DNA of 64,000 bases, from positions 186,594,214-186,658,213 of the forward strand of contig NC_084795.1 of the NCBI RefSeq assembly GCF_963169125.1, given 5' to 3'. Both the position numbers and the translations under genes were made by a program. How positions within the stretch are numbered: the first letter of the stretch is position 1; each line of letters begins with the position of its first letter. The stretch is from Humulus lupulus. Lineage: Eukaryota; Streptophyta; Magnoliopsida; Rosales; Cannabaceae. The notes under the pieces are model-generated. The model saw only the letters and a list, made by a program, of their open reading frames with translations, did no database searches and was not told where the DNA came from. Below, piece after piece: positions 34,222 through 45,910 of the stretch.

Positions 34222-35161
34222 AAGCTCCTTCTCATGCTCAACTACTTGACTTCTGACACACAGTAGGGGCTTTTCTACTTTCGTTGTGGAAAAACATGCT
34301 CAACTACTCACTCGAGAACGGGACACGTGTCTACTTGTTATAGGCATCTATTCAGGTTTCGAGTACTGTGACAATTTTCTTATAAACTTTTTGCTGCAAT
34401 TTGGTTCATTTAATTTTGACCCTCATATCTTGAATTGCTTTAAATGCGTGGCCTAGATCTTTCCCTAGTCCTTACGTATAAATATGAGAGCAAATTTTGA
34501 TCTTCACAACCTTTGCATTAGATCTTTCCCTTTCCTTCTCTCCACCCAAAACCACCCTACATTCCATCTCTCCCAGAGTTTCCCTCTACGATTACTTCCC
34601 AGATTTTCTGCAATCTTCACCATTCCTCGTCTTTCTACAACCACGATCTAGAACCAATCCATAAGTAGATTTTTCTCTTGTTTAAATTTCTTTTTACTCG
34701 TTTTAAACAAGTTTATGAAAATTTCCAGTACGTTTTTGCCTCATTTTGGTTATGTATAGGCTTAGTTTGTGTTTTGTTAACCCAAAAAAAATAGGACTAG
34801 AAATGGTTAAGTTAAATGCATAAAAATAGGTAAATTTTCTTTGTTTTTAGGCTAAAATCCAGGTAGCTTAAGAGACACTGTACTTACGCGATATTTCATT
34901 AAACCACTCATCGAAACCACTAGTTTGACACACGAATCCCGAGGTTGGAGTACCTTCTCGAGATTAAGGCTCTTGACTTAGGGACATGCATGGGCACACA
35001 TATTAGGGTTTAAAGTATGCATTGAGCCTGTATAAAGTTTAGATTTATCAATGAAGTCTTCGAATCTTAGGTCACCATTTCAGATGTCCTTAAAACTAGG
35101 TTACATCCCTAGGTCGCCTCTAATGATCGTATTGTAACCAAGTAATCTAAAAATATTTATC
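34222..35161 (+). promoter_or_regulatory. Putative promoter and leader of the antisense ORF
   Basis: A TATA-like ACGTATAAATATGAG lies near 34474-34490, followed by a C/T-rich leader with CTCTCC-CCC tracts (34510-34640). The MARHKKK frame begins at 35162. An intron may lie in between. The promoter role is inferred from composition and position. Confidence 0.4.
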
Positions 35162-37540
35162 ATGGCCAGGCACAAGAAAAAGAATGTCGTAGGATCCTTT
35201 TCACATAATAAAGATAAACAGACCGTGAAGACCCTTATTCCCCACTTTTCTCCTGTGGTAGAGAAGGAGGTCGAGGTTAGACCTGATAGTTTCTTCGAGG
35301 CAGAATGGATCGTGTCTCAAATATTTTCTCTGTCCTTGATGGACAGAATAATGAGTAGTCATGGGATAAAGACGGACTCCAAATTCTAAGCCTGGCCTGT
35401 GATGGAGGGTGAACAAAGCTGGACTTCGTTGGAGGACAACTTCGAAGCTTGGAGTGATGAGCATGATTTTTAATAATTTCTTGAAGCTCGCCCCATTCAG
35501 TTCCTACCAAATTCCTATCGCCTCCTTGCAGGGTTAAAGTATTTATTCCTTAAGAACGAGTGGGAGGTCCCCACTCTAAAGGATATTTTTTTTTCTATCT
35601 GAAGGCCAATCCAGACACTTAAATCGGAGGTGATGGTTTTTATTACCTCACCCGGCTTCCAAAATCTGCCAACATCATCGACCTTCAAAGCCACCCAAGT
35701 GACTACAAGGACCAGTTCTTTATGTTGAAATGGTTCCAAACTTATAAACACCACTTCTTCAAACACCCTCGTGTGTATATTAGCTTTAAATCCTTATTTG
35801 AATTTTTTTGTTTTGCTAAGTTTCTCTTTTTCTAATCAATTTATTGTATTTTGCACCTATTTATGAGAGGTTGAAGGCATCTCAGACCCTTTTTGGTCAA
35901 TACTCTACTCTAGCCAATGCTCCTACCCAGGAGAAAGAGTTCAGAGTAGTGTTGAATGATGCCACCATGGTGGCCTGCAAGCTGGTCAAGGAAGGACATT
36001 CATTGAGCATCAAACCTCAAGGCCTCCTCAAAAGCCACTTCTGGTGGTTGGTGTGCAGGACAATGAAAAAGGCCGTGCCGAATCGGGGACAGCAACCGAC
36101 ACCTCTGGCTAAGGAAATAAGGATAGTGAAATTAACTGAGTTGGTAGTAGTTTTGTATTAAACCGATTCAATCCAAGGCAAGTCGTGAGTAAACATCTCG
36201 AAGATCCTGATTTTGATGTAATGTTGCAGCAGTGCGTTGACCACCTTGTTGTTCGCCACAACATAGCCTATCCCAAATATAACATAGTAGTAGAAAATAC
36301 CGTTAATTTTAAGTCCACTATTTTTTTAACAGTACGATACTAATATCCGACCTAGGATTACCATAGAAGGCGATATCCATACCCTAGGCATTAGGCAAGC
36401 TGAGTATGATCCCAGCTTAGATTAAGAACCTGAAACCTAGTGAACCGCGTGAAGTAATTATATTACAGTCTCCCTCAACCCCAGCCATACAAGAGTTAGA
36501 GGTTGCAACTATCTCGGTTAATAATCCGGAGTTGATCGTAGTAGTTTCCTCCTTTAGTTCGGATGGTAGGGTTCTCACGCTTTTTACTTCATGATTTTCA
36601 GTTCTTTCTTGCAGAAGAAGACATGAAACTTCAGGACGTCTTCAACTCTAGTCCTGTCATCAGGAGGCAGATAAGTTTAAAGAAAATTGCTCCTGGAGTT
36701 AGAGTTCTAGCTAGATCTCCAGCTAAGGCTAAGGGAACTACCTCCACCCAACAACAGCCGCCGTCTTCTGCAGTGACGACTAAGGAGGCTCATCCCCCAG
36801 CTCCTCGCAATCTCTTGAACATCCCTCACGTTGTCGAGGCCGTTACAATGCTAACCCTTGACATCGATGTGGGGAAGCATCTAGAGCCCCTGCAGGGTTG
36901 AATCCAAGGATTCACAAGCCATTTCATTACCCATGTAAATCAGGTCACCACGAGGGAGCTGGAGAAAATCGAGGTGAATCCCTCCACGAGCGTTCTCAAC
37001 TCCGCATTGAGAATGTGCTGACTGTAAGTTTTGTCCTTACTCTTCCTCTCTTAACTTCCTTGGTTTCATGAACTGACACCTTACTTGTCTGTCGCAGTCC
37101 TTCTTTGCCCAGATTCGGGCCATCGCTCGGGTTTGTTCGAAATTGGAGGAACTGGAGGAGGTTGAAACAACCTTGGAGACCTCAAAGAATAACGAGAGAA
37201 TAGGTAAGATGCAGGCTTTGGAGATGATCCAAAGAATCGATCGACTTCAAAAGGAGGTCCAACTGCTCAAGATGAAAGGCCACCAAGAATGAGACCAAGA
37301 TTTAGAGGTTCCATTCCAAGGCCAGGAAGGACGTTGCTCGGATCGAGGAGCTTGACCTGAAGGTGAAGGAGCACAGGGCCAAGCTGGAGAGCTTCTTGGA
37401 AGGACTTCTCACTCCTTGATGCTGAGCTTTGGGGGCGTTACCACACAAAGTTCCAAGATCAGTTGGCCAAGGAGCCTGTCGAGATGGTCGAGATGGCCTT
37501 CGGGGTTGGAGGTGTAGGCGAAGAGGAAGAGGTTTCATCC
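35162..37540 (+). pseudogene. Antisense ORF of the Tat-like element (gypsy-type transposon-associated protein)
   Basis: The frame opens at ATG 35162 (MARHKKKNVVGSF) and is broken into pieces at 35162-35389, 35844-36161 and 36563-36901, plus a coiled-coil-like stretch at about 37098-37290 (LEELEEVETTLETSKNNERI). The layout is a conserved N-terminal segment, then a Ser/Pro/Lys-rich linker, then a C-terminal coiled coil. It resembles plant proteins annotated as putative gypsy-type transposon (Transposase_28-like). Stops near 35389 and 35471 and frame changes show decay, although GT/AG-like junctions near 35765-35855 leave room for an intron. The biological role of such ORFs is unknown. Confidence 0.5.
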
Positions 37541-38099
37541 CAAGGGCATGCTGCCGAAGCTCAGGGATGTGAGGCTTTTCTATATTTTTATTATTATTTA
37601 TTTTATATATATTGGGGGTAATCTAATCCCTTGTATTGGAGCCTTTCAGATCAAGAAAATTTCCTTAGATCTTAATACGATGTTAATTATCCTCGTCCTT
37701 AATTTACCTATACTTCTTTTATATATGTTTTTTATTTTTATGCTCCATCTTTCTGCTATCTCCTTCTAATATTTATTATCATGTTTATTATACTTTCAAA
37801 GTCTTTATACACTTGCATAGTTGTAGGGAGTGCTTTTTAGATCGAGACATATGCTTGATGGTTTGACCAATTATCTTCAGGTCGTATACCTGGTTATGCC
37901 GAGGAGTTTGATTGCCTATTTATGCATACCTGTTAGGATTCAAGCCTCGGACAAAGTTTAGTCCTAGGATTTTTCGTACCTAGTTAAATTCTAGGATTTT
38001 CTTGGTGTCCCTGAATTGGTTGAGGGTTCTGCACAACTAGTGGATTGGGAGCTACCCTGTTCCAAGCATGTTTTGCAAACGGCCAAGCTCAGATGAGTG

Positions 38100-39780
38100 T
38101 CTCGATCTAATCCTTTAATTGAAAAAAATTTCCAGTGTCATGGCCAATTTCGTTATGAAAATGAAAAAATTTGGCTGGATCTCTCTTTGCCCGCTGATGT
38201 TTCAGGGCTCTGGTTTCTTCCACAGAAGGCAAACAGAATTAGCCAGATAGATATGTTCCCGTGTATCTATTAGTTCAGTATACGTTGTGAATATGGAAGT
38301 TTATTTCTCTCTAAGCTTATTTTTCTTGGACTTGGTTTGGTCACCCTCACTATTCCCCTTTCTTTTGTTACCCCCTGTCTGGTTGTTATGGGCAACGGGC
38401 TGAGTCTTGGCTACAACATCCGTCACCACTCCAGCGAGCTAAATGAGATTTTGACTAGTTCGAGCTACTGCAGAGTCTGCTTTCTCAAGTTTTATCAATT
38501 ACTCAGCTAGGGAAAAGAAATCATTCATAATCTTCACTCCTTTCCTTTGGAGATCCCTCAACAATTCACCTCCTATAGTGATCCTCGTCCTAATGGCAAT
38601 GAGTTTGGCGCTATCAACGGCATCTTTAGCTCGAGCTGCTATGTTGATCAACTTGTTAAGGTATGCTTTAAGGGATTCTCCTGGGTGTTGCTTGACATTA
38701 GCCATTGAATGGACCTCCACTAGAACCTCCTTTACAACTTTGAATCGCAGTCATCCACATTTTTCCCATAGACGCTCAAGGGTTGGATTCATCAATTCCA
38801 GGTTATTTGGGAACTAGTCATTGACCCTCCAAGCCGTTGCTTTGTTATCTACAAGAATCCCATTATAGCGCACAATTTACGGATCTCTCATTGCTTGAGT
38901 ATAACTTGGGTCATTGTTACGGGTTGGCTGTCCTCTCTGTGCATTCAAAATTTCATGCAAATCAACACTGAGCGCTAGAACGTAAACTTTGAGCTGAGCT
39001 CAATTGATTTCTAAAATAACTTTCTTGCCTTCGAGAGTTATTGAGAATATTCTCCTATCCACCCCTACGATGGATTTCTATCTAATAACTGTCATTGGCA
39101 AAACTTACAGCTTGCAATTGTGGTCGTGGGGCTTGATTGTTCTTGTGAGGTCGTGGGACGTACGTATCTTCTTTGGGTACAGAATTTCTCCTATTGTTCT
39201 CACAAACTAGAAAATTTCTTTGCGATCGCAAGGGTGTTGGATGGCGTATAGGTGATGGATGGTGTTTTATTGGGGAGGCGATGCGCCTCCTATAAGGATG
39301 TACAAAGCTAGCTTGCTTGTTATCCACACCTACGTTTCCAACTGATGGTAACATTCCTTCATTTCTTTGTGCATGGACTGCTTATTGGAGCGCTGGGAAT
39401 TTACAAGGATTCCACTCTTCTTTATGCATTCCCTACTCACCCCACTTGATTGGGTTGATTCCTTGGGGCATGAGCCGTTTGTTCATTCCTAAGATTGCTA
39501 GCAAGCTAGCTGTTTCTAGGAGTTTGTTCAGATGGTGAGATCTCGAGGTTGCTGTTTTGATAGGATGACTTACATTGGTAGTCAGATACCTTGGATTTTG
39601 GTTTTGAGGACGTGAACGTGAGCTTCTAGTATCGTCTTGGTTCATGTGTTTCTTTCCAAGATGGCATTGTACAGAGGAGCCCTCAAGGGTCAGTCATACA
39701 GTAATCATCGTTATCACTAGGTCTCTCGGATTCATTATCACGCATAGAAGGTGTTATAACCATGATAATTGTTGGGGTTG
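38100..39780 (-). pseudogene. Tat-like gag relic
   Basis: Minus-strand pieces include HPGESLKAYLNKLINIAARA and LLRDLQRKGVKIMNDFFSLA (38720-38499). These parallel GETLKEYIQRF and LLRSLQKNGVKITQEFLDRA of the gag at 1948-2490. Near 38170-38130 a degraded knuckle FHFHNEIGHDT appears. The N-terminal region (39645-39082) is rich in R, P and N. Frames are broken throughout. Confidence 0.65.
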
Positions 39781-39813
39781 AATATTTTTTTGACAAACTT
39801 CATGCCTAATCTT

Positions 39814-39831
39814 CTCTCAATGAAAGCACCA
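39814..39831 (-). other. Tat-like primer-binding site
   Basis: On the minus strand TGGTGCTTTCATTGAGAG starts with the TGG expected opposite a tRNA CCA end. It lies three bases from the LTR. I do not assign the tRNA. Confidence 0.6.
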
Positions 39832-39834
39832 ATC

Positions 39835-40014
39835 TATTGACCCAGATTTTCACCAACAGGGATTAAGAAATACGAAATAGAGAAATTAGACTTATAATAA
39901 ACCGAAAGTATGAATACATAAGATTTTATGTGGTTCAGCGGTTAAAATCCACGTAGTCCATGAGTCGCTCTTATTTTTGTTTAGGAACTCTTGAAGAAAT
40001 TGTTTATTACAATT
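39835..40014 (-). repeat. Tat-like 5' LTR, truncated
   Basis: It matches the start of 33470-34208, then stops where Tekay-3 LTR sequence begins near 40015. The terminal TG has become TA. Confidence 0.7.
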
Positions 40015-40957
40015 TGTTACAGGATCAGCAATTCAGATACACGATAATCAACAACCTATAGCTTCTAAAACACAACAGTTACAACTCTAGGTCCTAGAAA
40101 CTTAATCCACCATGAACGTTACAAAAAAGTACAAGTAAAAGGCATATACCTTCAAAATTTTCAACAGAATTCAAATCCTCCCAGCTGTTGGTACTCCTTA
40201 GCTGCCTCCAGTCCTCAATTGTAACTCAGTTCATTACTAGATTAAGACCCCCAAGAATTTCCACACTTCCTAGCTTGAGAGAAAACTAAGAAGGAGAGAG
40301 AGAAAGAGTGAGAGAGAGAGAGAGAGTGAGCTAGTGTATGGCACAGTGACTAAACCTTCAACAAAGGGTTACCCTTATTCTAATTAAATGGTCAAATGAC
40401 TAGTTTGCCCCAAGCCCCTCTTAACCTTCAAGGCAATCTGCAAGGGTAATTTAGTCATTTTACCACTACTTCCCGCTAATTCTCAAATTATACTTAAGGT
40501 TTTCAATTAATCCCCGCATACCCAGTTAACCACCAAATAACTACCCATTACCTGATAAATTTTGAATACACACTATGTTCCCAAAATAACCCTAGGCTCA
40601 CCCCGAGCTGGGTATTTAACCCTGTTGTGACTATTCCGCTAATTCGCTCACTAGGATCGTCTCGGACCACACATCTCAAATATATCCCCATGACACTAGG
40701 GTCTTACTTACAACACATATATAATGCAAATATACCATCAACATGTCAAAAATTACAAATATGCCCCAATTTATAGAAATAGGCCCACATGCATATTTAA
40801 TACACATAAACATGCATATCTAGTCACATTACCACACAAATTATTCATATCGTATAATCACACTCATATTCAATTAATTCCACACATAAGTCCGATTATC
40901 CCCTCCTGGCACAGTAATCAAGGCACTTAGCCTTAATAACAAATCTGAGATGTTGCA
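40015..40957 (-). repeat. Tekay-3 3' LTR, truncated
   Basis: It aligns with the right-hand part of 43038-45065 (for example CCTAGGCTCACCCCGAGCTG). Its left portion is missing. It contains an (AG)n run near 40295-40328. Confidence 0.7.
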
Positions 40958-42647
40958 GCAGCAGTCTGGGTAAGTCCTTAGGGAACACATCCAAGAACTC
41001 ACATACCGATCTGGCCTCCCATGGTCCCAGTGGCATGACCCTATTGGTATCCACCACACTGGCTAGGATCCCTATACAATTTCCTTGTAATAGTTCTCTA
41101 GCCCTTAATGCTGATATCATGGGAATACGAGGTTCATGCACAGTACCAACAAAAATAAAAGGGTCCTCACCCTCAGGCTTAAAAGTCACCATCTTCTTCT
41201 TCCAGTTTATAGTCGCCCCATACCTGACTAATCAATCCATCCTCAAAATCATGTCAAAGTCATCCATACCCAACTCAGTCGAATACCTGATAGTTCCCTG
41301 TTGTCGACCATAACTAGTCGTGACCTAATCCATCTCCTATAAACTCCAGTTCCCCTGTACGCAATATAGTCCCAAACCCCGTAGCATAATAATCACAAGG
41401 CCTACACAATCTATAAATCATTTTGCTAGAAACAAACGAATGTGTAGTGCCAGAGTCAATCAATACAGTATATGAAGTGTCAGCACTAGAAATCTGACAT
41501 GTCACCATTGAGGGACTAGCTTCAGCCTGAGTCAAGGCAAACACTCGAGCTGGAGCCAAGCAGTCCGCCATCCTTGGTTCTTCCTTCTTCAAAGTCGGGT
41601 AGTCTTTCTTGAGATGCCCAATCACCCCATACATGTAACATGCTTTCACTCGACATTCGCCGAGATGACACTTCCTGGATCTAGCACACTCTGGGTAACT
41701 ACTCCATGTCTCACTACCGCCCTAGCGACTGCCTTGGACACCCTGACCCCTCCTATCAGGAACAGCAGTGGTCGAGGTGTCAAGGGTCTTCCTCTTCTAA
41801 TCACTGGGGCCTCCACCCCTAACAGGTCCCACGAATGGAGGCACTGCCGTCTGAACATCTCGTCACGTAGTGTTTTCCCTCCATATCTTATTTTCTGCCT
41901 CCTCAATCATGAGGGCCTTCTCAACCACCTTGGCAAGTAGTCTCCCAAGGTACTGAGGTAATCTGCACATCCCTGCCTATCATAGCATTTAGCCCCCGGA
42001 TGAACCTGTCTTGCCTAGTTGCATCTGTAGGGACTAGATCAGGTGCAAACTTTGTCAGCCTATCAAATTTCAGGACATACTTCAACCTGTACCAAACATG
42101 TGAACTCGTTCACCTTCGCTGCCCTAACGACATTACTGTAGTATTTATGGTTGAATAAGTCTCTAAACTTATCCCAACTCATAATAGAAACATCCCAGGT
42201 TTTAGATGCCACCTCCCACCAGATGCGGGAATCGTCTCGAAACCTGTAGGTGGCTCAGGCCACCTTATCATTACCTACCACCCTCATGAAATCTAGGATG
42301 GTGGTGGTCAGCCTCATCCACAGTTCAACCTTAAGTGGATCTATTCCTCCGTCAATGATTGGAGGATGTTGCTTCCTGAATCTCTCGTACAGTGGCTCCC
42401 ACCTATTCCAAATATCAGGCTTCTGTATGACTGGTGCCACAACAGGTGGCATGTTTGGTGTAACGTTCCCTAGCAAAACCTACTATCTCAGAAGGCGGAT
42501 CTCTTCCTCTTGACTCTGAAGTCTAGCTTGCATGTCAACAAGCATCTATTGCCAGTTCTCAGGGACTGGCAGAGGGTTCTAACCCTAGTTATCTTCTCTA
42601 ACCTCGATCTCGGCGATGGCTAGTCGAACTGACCGCCTTGGAGGTAT
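40958..42647 (-). pseudogene. Tekay-3 gag-protease pseudogene
   Basis: The minus-strand reading corresponds to the N-terminal third of the Tekay-2 polyprotein. Gag pieces lie at 42476-41646. The knuckle reads CYMYGVIGHLKKDY, so two of its cysteines are replaced by tyrosine. The protease reads VLIDSGTTHSFV (near 41465-41430), followed by FLDVFPKDLP before the deletion junction. The position matching the Tekay-2 start ATG reads ATA here (42647-42645). Several frameshifts separate the pieces. Confidence 0.8.
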
Positions 42648-43037
42648 AACTCTCCAAGTATATCTGCAATCAATGACTCGGTTGATTAGGCAATGATAAC
42701 AGGTTTTTGAAATCACCCCACGGTCTAATGCCAACAATCGAGCAACAATATGCATTCACAATGCTAACATGAAGTTTAACAATTATTCACATACAATAGC
42801 AATGCTAATAAGAATGCCTTATCATATACACATAGCAGTCAAAAGCCAAGCCCTATCAGTATATCTCATGATTCCTAGTAAACAGGAAGATAACACATTC
42901 ATATTTTATTTAAACAGTCAAACATATAATCACATATATAGTTATCAAACCTTGAGTCGAGCTTGTCTTTAGTGGCGAGAGTACATACCCAGCCAGTCTT
43001 CAGGAACCCTTAAACCTAGGCTTCTTTGATTATAAGT
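42648..43037. other. Tekay-3 untranslated leader
   Basis: This lies between the gag start and the 5' LTR. The primer site has decayed: minus-strand TTATAATCAAAGAAG occupies the place of TGGTATCAGAGC. Confidence 0.6.
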
Positions 43038-45065
43038 TGTAACTCCATGGATAGCCAAGACCATTACGCTATGGATTTTAAATAGTGTTGGGTTTGCTAA
43101 TCAATTTGTATGGATATAAACGTGTTACTAAGGATAACTAATGGATTGGGGTTGAAAGATTTTTATCATAGGAATAGTTGTTTTCCATTAAAAAAAGTGT
43201 GAGTTTTTACATAGGATCCCATTAATAAGTGTTTACAAGGCATTTACAACTCTCAAAATAATTACAGCTTAAGCTAGCCTAAGCGGGAAAAATTATGTTT
43301 TGCTCTAGTCCCTGTGATCCATCAGTCGTGGTGGTCGAACAGCTGGAAATGTACACGCCGCCACGGCTGGACCAGCTTTCTCTTTACCTTACGTGCACCA
43401 CATAGCACCCGTGAGCCAAGGCTTAGCAAGAAAACTCATATCAATAAACACAAATGAACAACACTATGTAGACAGTAGACTCAAATCATTCAATTCAAAT
43501 AATATCAGGACATAAGGAACGAGCTCGGTGGTAATAATTTGCTCAATCCAACACATAATTAATTCTCAACATTCAATATAGTTAGTTAAGTTCAAACGAC
43601 ACTTCTATTTATTTTTGTCACGTTCAGGCCCAAGTAGAAGGTGTAAGGCGGTCTCGAGCACAATCCATAATCTTGAGCCTTAGCGGTAAAACCTAGTCAC
43701 AACACAATAATGGTAATCGTCAAGACCTAAACCAATTAAAATCTTCAAAATTACATACTTGCCTCTGTGACCACGAATTCTACTAAACCGAGTAGTAGAA
43801 TCCTTCTCGAGCCCTTATGTTTAAGTTCCCGAGCTTAAAACCCTATTTGACCAAGAATTCCCCTATTTGAGCTGTGACATCCTACCCCTTAAGTGTCGTG
43901 GCCGTCTAAAATTCAGAGAGCCTCCCAATTCATTTCCTTGGACACGCACTGTGGCGCGCCCTGCCCAGCACCGCGACGCTAAGGTGGTTCAACGAACCCC
44001 CTTAGGCATCTGAGTTCATGCGGGTCGCGGCGTTTAAGAACAGTGCTGCAGCATGACCCTGCGAACCCAGATTTTCCATCGTTTTCAAATTCCTATACTC
44101 CCTAATAATCATCCCAAACATGATTTATGGTTGGAATTATGCCCCCACACCTCAATGTTACACCGAGAGCAGTACAACCATTTAAAAACTTAAACAAAAA
44201 TCTCCTAGAAACTAAGAATTCAGCAAGAGCTTTCAAAACTTAAAGCACTCAAGAAACCAGACCAAACTTAATCAAATCAATTTAGAGCTTACATCAGCTA
44301 TGAATTGCGACCTTGAATTGTTCCCTGCTCCAATCCTAGCTTTAAATCCAAAAATTCCCAAGCTCATTCCTTCCTAAAGATCAAAACCCACCAAGGCACC
44401 AAGAAGAGAAGAGAAAAATAAGGGAGAGAGATTTGAGGGAAAGTCTGTGAGTAACCTATGTGTTTCTAACTGTCCTCAAGCTTCCTAAGTTATCCCTTGG
44501 CATCAAATGGACCAAAATACCCCTAAATCAAAAACTTTCCATTTAAAGCCCCCAAGGGAAATGCCGTCATTTTCCACATTTCCCGCTAATTCCTCAAGTA
44601 GTCCTATAAATCCCAATTAATCCTGACATACCCAATTTATCACCAATAACTACCCGTTACTCGGTAACTCCCAAATACGCACTAAATTCCCAAAATACCC
44701 CTAGGCTCACCCCGAGCTGGGTATTTAAGCCCGTTGTGACTATTCTGCTAATCCGTTCACTTGGATCGCCTCGAGCCGAATAACGTAAATATATCCATAT
44801 AATAATATGGTCTTAATCATTTATCACATATAATCACATTTATACCCTCGATGGATCAAAATTACAAATATGCCCTTATTAACAAGAACGGGCCCACATG
44901 CATATTTAATACACATAAACATGCACATATATTCATATTACCATACAAATCATGTATGCCACGTAGTCACACATTTATTCAATTAATTCCACGTATATTT
45001 CCAATTATACCCTCCCATCACACTAATCACGACACTAAGTCTTATTAGCAGTTTGGGACGTTTCA
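43038..45065 (-). repeat. Tekay-3 5' LTR
   Basis: It runs TGTAACTCCATGG to GGGACGTTTCA on the plus strand. It contains GC-rich blocks near 43955-44050 (GTCGCGGCG) comparable to those of Tekay-1. Confidence 0.8.
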
Positions 45066-45569
45066 TGTTTAGGATTTTTTTTTGTGGATGAGTTTTCCCA
45101 AGGAACATGAGATTTTAGGTAATTCGTTTTGAACAGTCTCAATAGGGTAAACACATCTTGGTCGGATATGTCCTTTAACACCACATAAATGACATATTGG
45201 AACGAAATGATTTTTTTCCTTTTGAGTATATTAACCTTTTTACTATAATTTCTTTAGACAGATACCTCAGTTTGTGATGTTGAACCTTCAGACAAAACAG
45301 TAGTTCCTGCAGAGTCAAAATTGTGAGAAATAGGAAAAAAAATTATTTAAATGTGACGACTTTTTCTTTGGATATTGATTTTCCATCCCAACTCCTCCAC
45401 AATTTTTATGCTTTTGACCTGCACGCAACACATCATCAAATATCGTTGAACCAGGATTGAGCATCTTGACTCCTTTTTCTATATGATCAAGTTCTTTCGA
45501 GAGATGTTTAATCTCCTTATCTTTTAATAAAATTTCTTGTTTACAATTGATCACACAGATATTGAGTTC
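45066..45569 (-). pseudogene. SIRE-like Ty1/copia gag, 3' part
   Basis: On the minus strand, after the CACTA insertion, the reading is KQEILLKDKEIKHLSKELDH, a coiled-coil-like stretch, then KMLNPGSTIFDDVLRAGQKH. Near 45200-45160 a second knuckle CHLCGVKGHIRPRC follows. The order matches large copia gag proteins of the SIRE type. The 5' part of the same gag is at 54833-56117. Confidence 0.7.
45567..45569. repeat. CACTA target-site duplication, left copy
   Basis: TTC precedes the terminal CACTACAAG and is repeated at 54833-54835. A 3-bp duplication is the rule for CACTA elements. Confidence 0.7.
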
Positions 45570-45583
45570 CACTACAAGAAAAA
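45570..45583 (+). repeat. CACTA left terminal inverted repeat
   Basis: CACTACAAGAAAAA is the canonical plant CACTA terminus. The matching right terminus is not recognisable at 54820-54832. Confidence 0.85.
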
Positions 45584-45587
45584 GACT

Positions 45588-45910
45588 GTACAGCGACGAC
45601 ATCTATCGCTGAATGTAGGCAAAATCAACGAAAATTTATTTTTTCTTAATTTATTAAAAAATAAGCTATAGCGACGACATGTCGCCACTGTAGGGTCGTC
45701 AACAACACACAACCAGGCCCTCCAAATTCCTGATACTCTACAGCAACGACAAGCGTAGCACACAATAGGATTCGTGTACTATTCACTACCCTACAACGAC
45801 GACATGTCGTCATTGTAGTGTCTCACCGTTTGAGTGAAACGATGCGTTTGATATCAGCGACGACTGGTCATTACCTATAGCGACGACATGCCGTCGCTAT
45901 AGGTCACAGT
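45588..45910. repeat. CACTA left subterminal palindromic repeats
   Basis: About six units of CTACAGCGACGACATG and its inverted form occur, for example at 45588-45617, 45666-45690, 45735-45755, 45790-45820, 45857-45870 and 45878-45906. In En/Spm, equivalent subterminal motifs bind the TnpA protein. Confidence 0.85.

Larger units (their letters stand above)
33470..40014 (-). mobile_element. Tat-like Ty3/gypsy element with gag and antisense ORF, no pol
   Basis: The left LTR (33470-34208) and a partial right LTR (39835-40014) share about 180 bp beginning TGTTGAC/TATTGAC. On the minus strand a primer site (39831-39814) is followed by gag relics (about 39780-38100). On the plus strand a multi-part antisense ORF runs from 35162 to about 37540. 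A polypurine tract adjoins the left LTR. Extra antisense ORFs are known from Tat-lineage elements. Protease, reverse transcriptase and integrase are not seen, so this is a non-autonomous or deleted copy. The right LTR is cut by Tekay-3. Confidence 0.72.
40015..45065 (-). mobile_element. Tekay-type relic with internal deletion (Tekay-3)
   Basis: A partial left LTR (40015-40957) and a longer right LTR (43038-45065) flank 2.1 kb of minus-strand gag and protease. Reverse transcriptase through chromodomain and the polypurine tract are gone: the protease C-terminal region joins LTR sequence near 40958. Shared LTR landmarks with Tekay-1 and Tekay-2 include CTAGGCTCACCCCGAGC-GGGTAT and CACT-GGATCGTCTCG. 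Confidence 0.8.
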
